Source of the DNA: Rutpela maculata
Taxonomy: Eukaryota > Arthropoda > Insecta > Coleoptera > Cerambycidae
Direction: 5' to 3'
DNA length: 64,000 nucleotides
Assembly: GCA_936432065.2 (NCBI GenBank)
Contig: OW386285.2
Location: 141,389,235-141,453,234 of the forward strand
The translations under genes were made by a program, and so were the position numbers. Of this stretch, positions 25,717 to 38,010 are shown piece by piece; the first letter of the stretch is position 1; the number at the start of each line of letters is the position of its first letter. The notes under the pieces were generated by a model. The model worked only from the letters and a program-made list of their open reading frames with translations, did not search any database and had not been told where the DNA came from.

Positions 25717-27640
25717 CTATATTTGGCTAACAAGTTTTCTTATATGTGTTTTAAACACATGAATACTCTTAATATCTTTAAGGTTTTGAGGAAGAAGATT
25801 GTACTGACTAATTCCTTTATGAAATGAGCTATTCATTGTACAGTTTTTTAGAGTTGGTGGAACATAAAAGTTTAAGGCAGACCTGGTATGATAGGAATGT
25901 ATTTCGTTAACTAATGTTAGCTGATCTTTTAAATATTCAGGTAGCACATCATTCTTCATTTTGTGGATAAATATCATTGTTTGAGTAAAGTAAAAATTCT
26001 CAATATCGAGCCAATTTAGCAAATTCAACATATCCTGAATACTATAGTATCTATCACATTTCAATATTATTCTCATTGCTTTGTTTTGCAATTTCTGCAG
26101 TATATCAAAATTTGTACAAGTAACATATAGTACGGAGCGGCAATAAGTAAAATGAGGCAATATCAAAGAATTGTAAACGGTTAATTTGGTTGGAGTTGAT
26201 AAATAGGGAGCTACCCGTCCTAAAAATCCAATTCTTTTGCCAATTTTCTTCGAAATATAATCTATATGACTTCCAAATTTTAATTCTCTATCAATTACAA
26301 AACCCAGGTATTTCATTTGATCTACTTGCTCGACAGCTTGCTCATTTATTTCTATTTTTAAATTTAACTCTTTAAATATATTAAACCAGTAATTATTACT
26401 TATAAACATCCATTTGGATTTTAATTCATTTACTTTCAGTTTGTTATGACTAAATTTAGTAGTAAACATTTTAAGTTCTTCATTCATAGTTGATATTAGT
26501 TCATTGAAGTTATTATGGGCATAGTATATTAGGGTGTCATCTGCAAAGAGATGAATTTTACATTTATTTAGGACATTTCATATATCGTTTATATATAATA
26601 TAAATAAAAGTGGCCCAAGCACACTTCCTTGGGGAACTCCGAAGTTATTTATTTCTAATGAAGATTTGGTGTTACCTACTTTTGTGCATTGACTTCGGTT
26701 AGAAAGGTAGTTTTTAAACCACTTTAATACACTTCCAGTAAATCCATATTTTTCAAGTTTAAGTATTAATATATTCCGATCTATAGTTTCGAATGCCCTC
26801 TTTAAATCTATAAATACTGCACAAACGCCGACACCTGTCTCATCAATTTTATGTTTCCAGTCCGAAATCACAAACTGAAGAGCAGTTTCACATGAGTGGT
26901 TCCCTCTAAATCCGGATTGATAGCTACATAAAATGTTGTTTGAATTTATATATTTTATGACTTGCTCAAATACTACTAATTCCAAAACTTTTTCGCAAAA
27001 TGGGAGCATATTTATTGGCCGCAATTCTTCCGCAAGATTTGTGTTAATAATTTTAGGAATAGGTACTATAGTTGAAGATTTGAAGCATTCAGGAACTAAT
27101 CCCTTTTCTAAACTTAAGTTAATAAAATTTAGAAAAGGATATCCTAGAACATGGAAATATTTTTTTATAATATGTAAACTAACTTCATCGGTACTGAATT
27201 TTTTAACTTGGCTAGTAATAAATTTATATAAATCTTGCAAAGATATTTTAGTAAAAGTGGACATTAAACACTCATATTGAGGTATTGCATCCAGAATAAT
27301 ATTGCTATTTACGACATTGGAATCAATACTTGTAATTATACTCTCAATGCTGCCTACATAATATTTGTTTAATACACCTGGTATTTCATCAGCATTATTA
27401 TATAATGTCCCGTTGCAACTTAGCCCATTTTGGTAATTACTAAATATTTCATTTTTACTACCAACAATCTCTTTTAAGTGTTTCCACATTTGCTTACTAT
27501 TATTTTTATTATCATCGATCATTTTCTTATAAAAATTACACTAAGCATTCCGTATTACTTTAACCAGATTGTTTCTACATATTTTATAGTTATTCCAATC
27601 TTCTTCCTCTCTAGTGAAAGAATATTTTTATATGCCTTAT
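25717..27640 (-). pseudogene. Non-LTR retroelement reverse transcriptase (3' part of a split LINE)
   Basis: Two large frames make one RT. The upstream frame (27522-26578 plus in-frame sequence back to 27640, one TAG and one small shift) has IDDNKNNSKQMWKHLKEIVGS, then FKSSTIVPIPK, then the RT palm start AVFIDLKRAFETID and VPQGSVLGPLLFILYINDI. The next frame continues with the catalytic F-A-D-D motif just after the break (about 26530-26545 on the + strand) and then VDQMKYLGFVIDRELKFGSHI, RIGFLGRVAPYL and the thumb to 25717. The pattern fits the Jockey/CR1/I group with an EEP endonuclease. Broken by at least two frameshifts and one stop, so inactive. Confidence 0.88.
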
Positions 27641-27643
27641 TAC

Positions 27644-27930
27644 TTCCACATCCAGTGGAAGTATAGTAACGACAAAAAAATTTTAAAAACTTTTTATTGT
27701 TCAAATAGACTTAGAATGTCATGAAACGTCGAGATTTCAAGTTTGAGCGAAAAAAAAAATTTCTGTCTGTCGGTCTGTCTGTCGGTCTGTCTGTCGGTCT
27801 GTCGGTCTGTAACTTTTTTTGTGCGCACGTTTACTCTGGAACCGTTTGAGATATTGACTTGAAATTTGGTACACATATGTACTTTAACGAGATCTAGAAC
27901 TAGATTATATTTTCATCTTGTTCCGTCGAA
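27644..27930 (-). repeat. 0.67-kb interspersed repeat, copy 2, first part
   Basis: The minus-strand hairpin end (cttccactggatgtggaag) through the gacagacagaccgac run. Interrupted at the GGGT target site by the LTR element. The copy resumes at 35474. The interruption expanded no bases beyond the 4-bp duplication. Confidence 0.8.
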
Positions 27931-27934
27931 GGGT

Positions 27935-29254
27935 TGTAACGGTCATTTTTATTCATAGGCATAAAAGCCCTTAAATTACATTATTTCGTATTTTCCGTAC
28001 ATAAATTACCTATTTTGTTACCTCTTAAAAAATAAATTATCGCCGCTACTGTAAGGTTCTAGAAGGTAACGTAACCGTCGCCTAGTTCTCAGCTTTACTG
28101 GTAAATATTTGAAAATAATGCCTTTCCTCCAATGAGAAACCATAGTTTAAATTCGCGGGTTTAAGGAGTGAGGTATTTCGACTACTAGTGGGGGAAGAGA
28201 TAAATACCGAGCCGAGCGGTAGCCATGACACTTTCCACGGCCGCTTTAAGCGAGCCCACAGTCAATCTTTTAACCAAATTTGAGTGAAGATATTAAAAGT
28301 TCCAGAATTTAAATGATTTAGTTAAACCATAAAAATTATAAATTAATTATTTATTTAGTCTCGTTCCTTCGTTTAAGCTGGTTAAGGAATTTGACAGCCA
28401 GATTATGTGTGCTTGTGCGAGCTGTACATTCGAAGTAAGTATTGTTATGTGTAATATCTACCTAAAAGTGTCTAAATAATAGTGCGTTCAATCTACGTTT
28501 TCACCTTTAAATAGGATTGCAGTTTTATTGGTAATGTCCAAAGTGAACTTATGTAAGTACCGATCTGAACTTTATATTTTCCTGTTTATGCACGAGTCAT
28601 CAATTTGGGAAGATTTGAGCCAGTAGTTTATCAAGTTGATCACAGTGTAGTGCGTGTTCGTTACCTTTACGTTTTCATGAACACTGCAAGCAAGCTTAAT
28701 TTGTACTTGCTAATTTTTTATCTCGACTAAACACTCAAATTTACTTTTGGAGTGCTATATGTTTAATATTAAAATTTATCTTTACGTATTTCGTTCGAAG
28801 AATTATGTAAATTTTTGTGGGTGTATAAATACTCCCATTTGTACCTTTTAGTTAAGTCTTCTAGCTTGTTTTTGCATTTAAACTTAAATAAATATTTAAT
28901 TGCTCATTCTTGGATAATTTGCTCGGAAAATAATTCTGATAAGTGAATGAACAATCATTTATTTATTATTAATAGCTTTTTCCTTGCGGAATTGGCCAAT
29001 CTCCCTTTATTACGTTTTACCTATTTATCTTTTGTATTTTATACCATTATGTCTGTCTCTCCGTATATCTGTGCATTTGTTTGATTATTTGTTTGTACTT
29101 CTTTATTCGTTAGCACAAATTTATTCGCCCATACCCTGTAGTGTTATTCTCATTTGCTCTACCACTTTGTTAATAAATTAGTTTATTGTTAATTTCGTAT
29201 TTTTATTTATTTAGAATTCATTTTAAATAACCCCAAGAGAGACAGGGCGTTATA
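27935..29254 (+). repeat. 5' LTR of the LARD
   Basis: 1,320 bp, TGTAACG...CGTTATA termini (imperfect inverted repeats). It contains a small hydrophobic ORF at 28984-29181 that recurs in the 3' LTR; it is part of the LTR, not evidence of a gene. Confidence 0.93.
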
Positions 29255-29256
29255 AT

Positions 29257-29275
29257 TGGCGGTGCCAACGTGGAG
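29257..29275 (+). promoter_or_regulatory. tRNA primer-binding site
   Basis: TGGCGGTGCCAACGTGG lies two bases after the LTR end, where the minus-strand primer tRNA anneals. The tRNA identity was not determined. Confidence 0.6.
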
Positions 29276-32200
29276 CTAGGTCTAATTAAAAATTTTAATT
29301 AGAGAATAAAATTTGTGCTTCCGAAAAATATTTTTTTCAGGTTACCTATTTGTGATTTTTGTGTATGTACCTATGTAAATTTTATATTCCGTTTTTGTGT
29401 AAAGAAATTGTATTGCTCAAAGTTAAAAAAGCAAACATAACCTTGTCGTAAAATTCCGGTTTACAGTACCGTTTTTTATCTTTGTTTTGTGTTGATAAAT
29501 AACAAATTACCTAATGTTTCCATCAGTAAATTAATAAGTACCTTTTCAGTAAACATTACCTATATCTTTTCGGCAGAAAGTTTTTGTCTTTTCAATATAT
29601 TTGTATGTAAGCCTTTCCAGTAAATGTCGTGTTTATATTTTTATTGCGTTTGTAAGTTTCTTGTCTCTACATGATGTAAAAGCAGATATCAGGATAACAG
29701 AAAAGAAGTTTCCGTCGCGTAATAAATTCTTTGTTGGTGAGTTTCGTTTTTTTAAGGAAATATAATAAAATATTGTAATTTCATTATGGTACCTACCTAT
29801 ATGGTAACATTAAATTCAACTTATGTAGTATGGCTTTAAGTGGCTAGTTTAATTATTTAGTTTTTTGTTCAATTTTTCTGGCAACTTTGTGCGTACCTAG
29901 TTAACTTTTTATATAATTTACCTTTTATATTGAGTAACTAAAGTAAATTCTTTATGTTATTTCAGTAGAGTCAGTGCAGTAGAGTTATAATTAAATTACA
30001 TTTAGTTCAGTCCCGGTTTATTGTAAGATTTAAAGAATTTGATAATTTCTATATATGGACAGGGGCGGTTCTGAGTTTTTTGAATTTAATTATTAATATT
30101 TTTTAACTTTGTTTATTAGTATCTTTTTTGGGTTCTTTAAAATTTTTAAGGACTTATTTGTTTTTGAATACGTTATTTGTGAAATTTTAAATTTGCCTTA
30201 ACTTTAAAATTTTTTGATTCCTTTATCTACCTTTTGTTAGTTGCCTTACAAACTTTTAAGTAGAATTTTTTGACTATCGAAACAGATTTGAACGCATATG
30301 TGAGTGGGTCAATGGTTTCGCCGTTAGCTTAGGAATTTTTAGGTTTTAATGGTTAACTATTTGGTCGCTTGTAAGTATTTATTTAGTGAGTATAGGTCAA
30401 TAAAATTGTACAGTTTAAATTTTCCGTTACATTTTAGTAATTTTAAGTTCAACTTTTGCACTAGTACGTTTTTCTGGTTTTTCGTTTGATGCTACCGTAC
30501 CGATTTTATTTTTTAGTGATTTTGGTGTCATATGTTTATCGATTTTAAGTATTTTTCCAGTATGACTATTTGTCATTTTTTTGTTTTACGTATCCATTTT
30601 ATGTCTCCCTTGCATTCTTTGGATTCCCTTATATTTTTTGTTGTTTTGCATTTCTTTGGTGTTTCTGTGATTCAGTAGTACTTTTCCGGTTTTACCTTTT
30701 TGTTTATGTTTGACTCTATGGTTTTTGCTATCTTGCTACGTGCTTTGGCGCACATTGTTTACGTTCAGTGTTTGAGTACAGTAGCTTATACCCCTCATGT
30801 TAAAAAAAAAAATTATTTTGGTGTAATAAATTTAAAATGAAAATAGAACTAAATTTTTAAATTCATTTCGTGCGTTATGTTCGGTTTAACGATTTCGTTT
30901 TTTGTGCTTATGCATTCTAGTAATTTTGTTGAAGAATTAATTTTTACAATTTAAATTTTGTTAGAAATTAAATTATATCTTTTGGCTATTTCAGTAAAAT
31001 TAGTAGTAGAAGTTCGGTTGGATTTAATATCTTTTGAGTTTAGTCTCAGTTTATGTGAACTTTATGGAATTTGATAATTTTTATGTGGACAGAGACGGCT
31101 TGGGGATTTTTGAATTAAATCATTAATATTTTTGACTGTAGATTTTGTATAATTTTGTTATTGTGCCGTGTTACTGTACCGATTTTGTTTAAAGATTTTG
31201 GCATAACCTTACATTTTCAATCTATTGCATTTTTAAATTTATTTCCTTTTTTGTTGTCCTTTATATTTTTTTAGTACCTTACATTTCTTGATACCTTTTA
31301 CATTGTCTACATTGCTTTTTTGTTTTTTGGTGTATCTATGAATAAGCATTTTATGTTTTACCTTTTCTTAAAGTATGAGTCTATGTTTTTGGTATCTTGT
31401 AATGTGTTTTAGTGTACATTAATTTATGTTTAGTTTCAGTGAGTAGTGTGTGACGTCATGTGACATATTTCTTTTCGTTCAGTTTATTACCTTAACCTTT
31501 TGGGGTAATTTAAACTTTGTTTCAGTCCAATTCGTACATCTTTTAGTATCTTGTTAGTTGGCAAATTGTTTGTTTCCTTTCTTCGTTCAGTTTTAGTAAG
31601 TAAAGGTTTAGTACCTACCTTACTTTGGTTTTTGCCGTACATTTATGTTGAATTAAATAAGCACATTTAGTAACTTATATACGTTTTGAATTTAAATCTG
31701 GATTTGTCCAGTGTATACATTTTTACGTATTTCGTTGTGCTTTGGTGTTTTTACCATTTTGTTGTGTTCAGTCTAGTAATTAAATTTTTACTATTTTATT
31801 ACGTTTCAGTATACATATTTTGCGTTTGGCCTGGCAATACATTTTTGCTGTATTTCTGTTATATTGCGGTATGTTATGAAAATATGGATGTAAGTAGCAA
31901 TTTTTGTTAGTGTTTGGGTCTTGTTGGCTTGGGTACTATTTTGGATATAATTTGGTCCTCTATTAGTGCTTGAGGCAGTTTTAGATTTTTACATTTTCTT
32001 AAAGTTCGAGATTCCATATGTCATATATTTTTTTTTTTTAGCATTTTTTAGTAGAGTTTCTTTTAGTAAATTTCTTGGAGTACATTTTTGAAATTAAGTC
32101 TTGAGTCTTTTACGTTACCTTTCGGTTGGTGTTTCCCCTTAAAATACCTGGCGCCCTTCATTTTCTTTTTGCATTTTACCTTTTCATTTGTTTACCTTCA

Positions 32201-34137
32201 CATGTGTTACCTTTCTAGTTTGTATTTTTCTGCCCTTTTGTATATTTTCTATTTTGCCTTTTAAGTACATTTTACAGTTTTGGTAACCTGAAATAATTAT
32301 TATGGTTTTCTTCGTTATGTTTTATGTATATACCTTTTCTGCTTAAACTTATATTTGAGCAGGGTTGCGTTTAGTATTTTCTTATATAGCTTACGTTTTG
32401 TACCTTTTTGTTTAGTGTTTTTTCCTGGATGGCTAAAATTAGCACAGGATGCTTTTATCTTTTTGTATAGTTATGCGTTGTACGTTTTGTCGTACATTTA
32501 TTTGTGTATAGTGCCTTACCCGCTTGCTGTGTGCAAATGTGGAGTTTATTTTGTTCTATCTTTTGATGTACGTTAGCTTATCGTACATTTTGTTATGTAT
32601 CTTATGTTACCTTTCTGGTTTTCTGTGTGTAAATACAGAGTGATGTTTTATATTTGTTACCTTACGTTACCTTTTCTGGCTAATCTAAGCATTAGTTCAG
32701 ATTTACTTTTTTCGTACGAATTCTTCGTGCGATACTTTACCTTTACCTTTTGCTGGCTAAGTTTTACTTAGTGCAGGATAATATATGTTTTACCTTTACC
32801 TTTTTACTGGCTAAGTTTTACTTAGTGCAGGTTATCTTGTCGTGCATACGATATGTGCGATTACCTTTGTCGTACGTTTTGTTTTCGTGCATCATATTTA
32901 CGTTTACCTTTACCTTTTCTTGGCTAAGATAATAATTAGCACAAGAATATACGTTTACCTTTACCTTTTCCTGGCTCAAAGAGTTGAGTGCAGAGGTCCA
33001 TGTAAGTCTTGGCTGACCAAAAGGGTTAGTTGCAAGCTGGGTCTGGCTAGTTTTACACTAGTTTACGTTTCGCTTCCTTGGCTAAAATATATTAGCAGAG
33101 GATATTTCCGTTCTTTCTTGTCTAGCTAAGTCTAGTATGGGATTTTTTAGTGATGTGATTGGCTAAAGGCTAATATTTTAAATGCGTTTTATCTTGACTA
33201 GTCTTGCCTAGTTTGGGATAGTTATGATTTTTTAGTTAGTTAAAAGCTAACAAGTTGCTTTCTGCATATAGTGTTATTTTCCTGAGTGGAAAAATTTTGT
33301 TGCTTAGCAGACTGAGTGAATTGGTCTTGGTTTTTCTTTGCACCGCTTTGTTTTTGTATGTTTGCTTTAATGGTCTTAGTTAAGAAATTTTAAGGCCAAA
33401 TATTTTTGTTGTTGCTCTACCTATGTGTATATAGGACTCTTTTCTTTGTTTATGGAAATTATTTATTGTTGACCTAGGCCATTGTTTTGTTTTATAAGTT
33501 TAGTCTTTGGAGGTCTTCAAATGACTTGGTTCTTTTCTATAAATCCAGTTCCCTTATCATTTGGAAACCACGTTGCTTTGCATTATTTTGTGTTCAAGTA
33601 TTTAAGTGTTACGTTTATGTTATTACTCAGTGTGATATGACTTATGTAAATAAGCTTATCTTCCCGATTTTGGAAACTTTTGTGTCTGGTAAGCTAAATG
33701 AATTTGTTTAGCTTATTCTAATACTATTTTGTCCCGATTTAGTCCCTTTATTGGTTTTTATCAATAAACTTTAAAGTTAAAATTTTATATTTCCTCGTGG
33801 GTTCGACTTTGTCCATATGTTCGTTTTCATTTTGATGTGGTTCATTTTTATTCAGCTTTGTTTTTAAATTTAATACAGTTAATTACATTCTTCTTCTTAC
33901 TACATTACCTTCTACTATATTACCTTATGTTTCCCTTACCCTTACCCTTCCTGTGTGAAGTATGTGTGAAATCCGAACGTCGAGTATTTAGTTGTGTTGT
34001 TCCTCTTTTTAGCTTGAGATGTATTGATGTATGTGACGCGAATGTAGTATGTTTGAAAAGCTAAAGAGATATTCCCTATTATTTTCCTATACCTTAGTTA
34101 TTCCGGTCTCCATCCTTTTGGGAAGGATCCCGCTAGT
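29276..34137 (+). other. Non-coding, T-rich internal domain of the LARD
   Basis: About 4.9 kb with strong T (and G) excess on the + strand. Short phrases recur: taccttt, ggctaagttttac-ttagtgcagg (32756-32830 twice and variants to 33130), cttggctaa. Small ORFs here are hydrophobic low-complexity reads of T-rich DNA and do not resemble retroelement proteins. Confidence 0.7.
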
Positions 34138-34151
34138 AAGGAGAGGGAGAG
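34138..34151 (+). promoter_or_regulatory. Polypurine tract of the LARD
   Basis: AAGGAGAGGGAGAG directly before the 3' LTR, the expected plus-strand primer. Confidence 0.8.
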
Positions 34152-35469
34152 TGTAACGGTCATTTTTATTCATAGGCATAAAAGCCCTTAAATTACATTA
34201 TTTCGTATTTTCCGTACATAAATTACCTATTTTGTTACCTCTTAAAAAATAAATTATCGCCGCTACTGTAAGGTTCTAGAAGGTAACGTAACCGTCGCCT
34301 AGTTCTCAGCTTTACTGGTAAATATTTGAAAATAATGCCTTTCCTAATGAGAAACCATAGTTTAAATTCGCGGGTTTAAGGAGTGAGGTATTTCGACTAC
34401 TAGTGGGGGAAGAGATAAATACCGAGCCGAGCGGTAGCCATGACACTTTCCACGGCCGCTTTAAGCGAGCCCACAGTCAATCTTTTAACCAAATTTGAGT
34501 GAAGATATTAAAAGTTCCAGAATTTAAATGGTTTAGTTAAACCATAAAAATTATAAATTAATTATTTATTTAGTCTCTTTCCTTCGTTTAAGCTAGTTAA
34601 GGAATTTGACAGCCAGATTATGTGTGCTTTTGCGAGCTGTACATTCGAAGTAAGTATTGTTATGTGTAATATCTACCTAAAAGTGTCTAAATAATAGTGC
34701 GTTCAATCTACGTTTTCAACTTTAAATAGGATTGCAGTTTTATTGGTAATGTCCAAAGTGAACTTATGTAAGTACCGATCTGAACTTTATATTTTCCTGT
34801 TTATGCACGAGTCATCAATTTGGGAAGATTTGAGCCAGTAGTTTATCAAGTTGATCACAGTGTAGTGCGTGTTCGTTACCTTTACGTTTTCATGAACACT
34901 GCAAGCAAGCTTAATTTGTACTTGCTAATTTTTTATCTCGACTAAACACTCAAATTTACTTTTGGAGTGCTATATGTTTAATATTAAAATTTATCTTTAC
35001 GTATTTCGTTCGAAGAATTATGTAAATTTTTGTGGGTGTATAAATACTCCCATTTGTACCTTTTAGTTAAGTCTTCTAGCTTGTTTTTGCATTTAAACTT
35101 AAATAAATATTTAATTGCTCATTCTTGGATAATTTGCTCGGAAAATAATTCTGATAAGTGAATGAACAATCATTTATTTATTATTAATAGCTTTTTCCTT
35201 GCGGAATTGGCCAATCTCCCTTTATTACGTTTTACCTATTTATCTTTTGTATTTTATACCATTATGTCTGTCTCTCCGTATATCTGTGCATTTGTTTGAT
35301 TATTTGTTTGTACTTCTTTATTCGTTAGCACACATTTATTCGCCCATACCCTGTAGTGTTATTCTCATTTGCTCTACCACTTTGTTAATAAATTAGTTTA
35401 TTGTTAATTTCGTATTTTTATTTATTTAGAATTCATTTTAAATAACCCCAAGAGAGACAGGGCGTTATA
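34152..35469 (+). repeat. 3' LTR of the LARD
   Basis: 1,318 bp, over 99% identical to the 5' LTR by eye. Differences include loss of two bases near 34344 and single substitutions such as at about 34531, 34576 and 35333. Confidence 0.93.
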
Positions 35470-35473
35470 GGGT

Positions 35474-35922
35474 TGGGGGGTAAATTGGGGTAAAATTGGA
35501 GGAAAATAGGTAAATCAAGCAGGTAAGAGTTCATAAAATTGATATTTCGTATAGACAAAAGAAGCTAAGGTCTCAAAAAAAATTTGGCCATTAGCCACCC
35601 CCCACTACCCCCATTACCCCCATTACCACCCCCACCCCATTATTAAAGGGGATGAAAAAAAATGTGATTTGGTATGTGTACAAGAACCAGAAACCTCAAA
35701 ATATTTTTTTACTTTATCCACCCCCCACTCCCACCCCCTGTCACCACCCCCACCCCACTACCGATGTGGGGTATCATTTTATGGGTTTTTGGGGTAGAGG
35801 ATTTCAAATATTATATTATTAAAGTTCCATAAACAATTATTTCCAGATACAAATTTTTTTCGTTATGTGACTTGGATAGAAAATCCGGATGTGGAAGTAG
35901 TGATTCCTTGGGCAGCGTTTTT
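35474..35922 (-). repeat. 0.67-kb interspersed repeat, copy 2, second part
   Basis: Continues the copy begun at 27644, ending tgtggaagtagtgattcc-ttgggcagcg at 35922. It interrupts the LINE: LINE coding sequence stops at the A-rich aaataaaaaa and resumes at aataaggc near 27640, so AATAA may be the target duplication. Confidence 0.75.
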
Positions 35923-35924
35923 TT

Positions 35925-36840
35925 TATTTGCTGCAGCCTCTTTGCAATGAATATCAAACCATGTATTTTGCTTAGATCTAACCTTAATTTCTTTCATTGG
36001 GGCCACTTTATCTAGTGAAGAAATGATATTGTCTATAAATAATTTACTCACTAAATTAACATTCGTGCTGCTGTATCTCCATTCTTTTCCTACTAATAGT
36101 TCAGTCATCTTATCAAAATTTATTGTACTCCTACTCTGTCTAGTTACATATTTACTTTCCTGTTCACTTTCTTTTAGTTTAACTTGAACTATGGAATGAT
36201 CCGTAATAATATAATTTTGTTCTACATATACATTTAATGTGTAATCATTACTTATTACTAAATCTATTATAGTTCTGCTGCTATTCGTTATTCTAGTGAA
36301 TTCTTTAACAAACTGTTTTAACCCTCTATTTTGCATATTAGATTTAAAGTTCTTTTTAACAGAATTATTAGAACACCAATTTATATTAAAATCCCCAACA
36401 ATTATTATATTGCTACTTCTGTTACTGTCCAAATGCGGATCTAGCCACTCATAAAAACTACCTAGAGATTCATTTGGGTTACAGCTTGGAGACCTGTAAA
36501 TTGCAACTATACTGTACTGGGTGTTATTTACATATACATTAACAGATAATAGCCAAAGTTTCATGTCAATTATAAATATTTCCACATTTCTAAATTGTAT
36601 GTTGCCTTTTATGTAAATTAACACTCGTGTGCCGACTGCTTGAGTTAGAGCGAAGCAAATTATACTCTTTTATGTAGAGTTCATTGTCATAGATATTTTC
36701 TGTTATACATGTTTCAGTTAGACATAACAAATTAGGCTTATAATTATTTACGTAATTTAAAATTTCTTCTTTATTTTTATAAAAGCTTTGAGCATTGAAA
36801 CAAGTTAAAAATATGCCGCCAATGTTTTGCAATTGCTATA
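35925..36840 (-). pseudogene. LINE apurinic-type endonuclease domain (5' part of the split LINE ORF2)
   Basis: Two overlapping minus-strand frames. The first (from 36832) reads FLTCFNAQSFYKNKEEILNY, then LLCLTETCI, the start of an EEP endonuclease (N-A-R-S and E motifs in modified form). After one frameshift near 36600 the second continues with IVAIYRSPSCNPNESL, IIIVGDFNINW (the GDFN motif), RTIIDLVISND and ITDHSIVQVKL (S-D-H), the canonical EEP set. It ends at 35925, where the interspersed repeat begins. Catalytic motifs are mostly present, but the gene is frameshifted and split by 8 kb of insertions. Confidence 0.88.
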
Positions 36841-37557
36841 TATTATATGCAGTTTTCTTTTTAATGGATTCAATAACCCTGATGTAACACTCACATTTTC
36901 TGTCAATGGCTGCATGTTTGATGTCAAGATTGAGGTTAAGTTTTTCATTGGCTTTCACACAGTTTACACATTTCACTTCTTCTTTGCTGCAACTATCACT
37001 CGAATGATTGCCTGCACAAAATACACATATAACCTTTTCACTACAGTTTTTTGCTTCATGTCCATATCCCGCACACTTCGTCTCACGTCAAACATCGTCT
37101 CACGCTAAAGTGCTCAAACATCTTACAATTTCTCCATCCTACATGTAGAAGTTGTGTTTCCTTGGACATTAAAAACGTAAAAGTAGTTGGATCGGTTTCA
37201 ATAACTATATTAAAATTACCTCTGTTAATTCTAGTACATGCAACAGCTTCAAATTTAAAATTTTCTGCCATGGGAATTTTGTTCTGTCCAGTTATTTTTT
37301 CTATTATTTCATTTTTGTCTTTTTTGAATTCCTCTTCATCAACTCCAATAATAATAACTTTGGGTTTAATTTCTTTGGTACTTCTACTTTATATTGTTCC
37401 CCATTTTGTTTTCGATATTTTCTCTAAGCGTACTTAACGCACTTGCATCAGAGCATTTTACTATAACCCCCCCATCACGTACATTCTTCCCTATATTTAC
37501 TCCAACTTGTAGATCGGTTGGATCTATATTTGCTCTTAGATCTTTTTTAACTTTTCA
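36841..37557 (-). pseudogene. LINE ORF1 with CCHC zinc knuckles, 5'-truncated
   Basis: On the minus strand the sequence from 37557 downward reads KVKKDLRANIDPTDLQVGV, IVKCSDASALSTLRENIEN, EVPK, EEFKKDKNEIIEKITGQN and AENFKFEAVACTRINRGNF. It ends with knuckle-type clusters C-x2-C...H...C (GYGHEAKNC, VICVFCAGNHSSDSC, VKCVNC) just before the endonuclease ORF. This is the gag-like RNA-binding ORF1 of the same LINE. It is interrupted by frameshifts and cut off at 37557, where 28S rRNA sequence begins. Confidence 0.8.
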
Positions 37558-37562
37558 CGCCT

Positions 37563-38010
37563 ATGGGGAACGTAAGCTAGGTTTAGTCCGTCGTGAGAGA
37601 GGTTAGTTTTATTCTACTAATGACTAGTCGTTGCGATAGTAATTTTGCTCAGTACGAGACGAACCGCAGGTTCGGACATTTGGTTCACGCATTCGCTAGA
37701 GCGGGCGGTGTTGCGAGGCTACCATCCCTGGGATTGTGCCTTAACGCCTCTAAGGCCGTATCATTTCTAGTCAAAAGTGGCGACGATATCTCTTGGAGTT
37801 CCGAGAGTCGAAAGGCTCAAAACAATGTGAGTTTACTAGGCGATCGCGGCTAGCCGCGGTAGTCTCACTAGCCATATTTGTCGTCAGGATCGACGGTCGG
37901 CGGTAGGATCGATCCTTGCCATGTCCGACTTGATCTCTTGGCGGCCGATCATGGGTTACACACACATTTTGATGTTAGAACTCGGAAGATAGTTACGCGA
38001 GGTGTTAAAT
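37563..38010 (+). pseudogene. 28S rRNA 3'-end fragment
   Basis: About 450 bp match the last part of animal large-subunit rRNA: ATGGGGAACGTAAGCT, TGACTAGTCGTTGCGATAGT, the sarcin-ricin region TCAGTACGAGACGAACCGCA, GGTTCGGACATTTGGTTCAC, CTCTAAGGCCGTATC, CGATCGCGGCTAGCCGCGG and TAGAACTCGGAAG. Many substitutions (the normally near-invariant GAGAGGAACC of the sarcin-ricin loop reads GAGACGAACC) show it is not a working gene. The sense strand is +, opposite to the LINE it abuts. Confidence 0.88.

Larger units (their letters stand above)
27931..35473 (+). mobile_element. Young LTR retrotransposon without coding capacity (LARD-like)
   Basis: A 7,535-bp element from TGTAACGG (27935) to CGTTATA (35469), flanked by GGGT at 27931-27934 and 35470-35473. 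It has a 1,320-bp 5' LTR, primer-binding site, 4.9-kb internal region, polypurine tract and 1,318-bp 3' LTR. The LTRs differ at only about eight positions, so insertion is recent. The internal region has no gag, protease, RT or integrase on either strand, which makes it a non-autonomous large derivative (LARD) mobilised in trans. Confidence 0.93.

Noticed and set aside
28984..29181. Hydrophobic 65-codon ORF, repeated at 35199-35396
   Set aside because: It lies wholly inside the two LTRs and is duplicated only because the LTRs are. Low-complexity T-rich reading.
29300..34100. Many small hydrophobic ORFs in the LARD interior
   Set aside because: Produced by T-rich composition (Phe, Leu, Tyr, Val codons); no retroelement motif on either strand.
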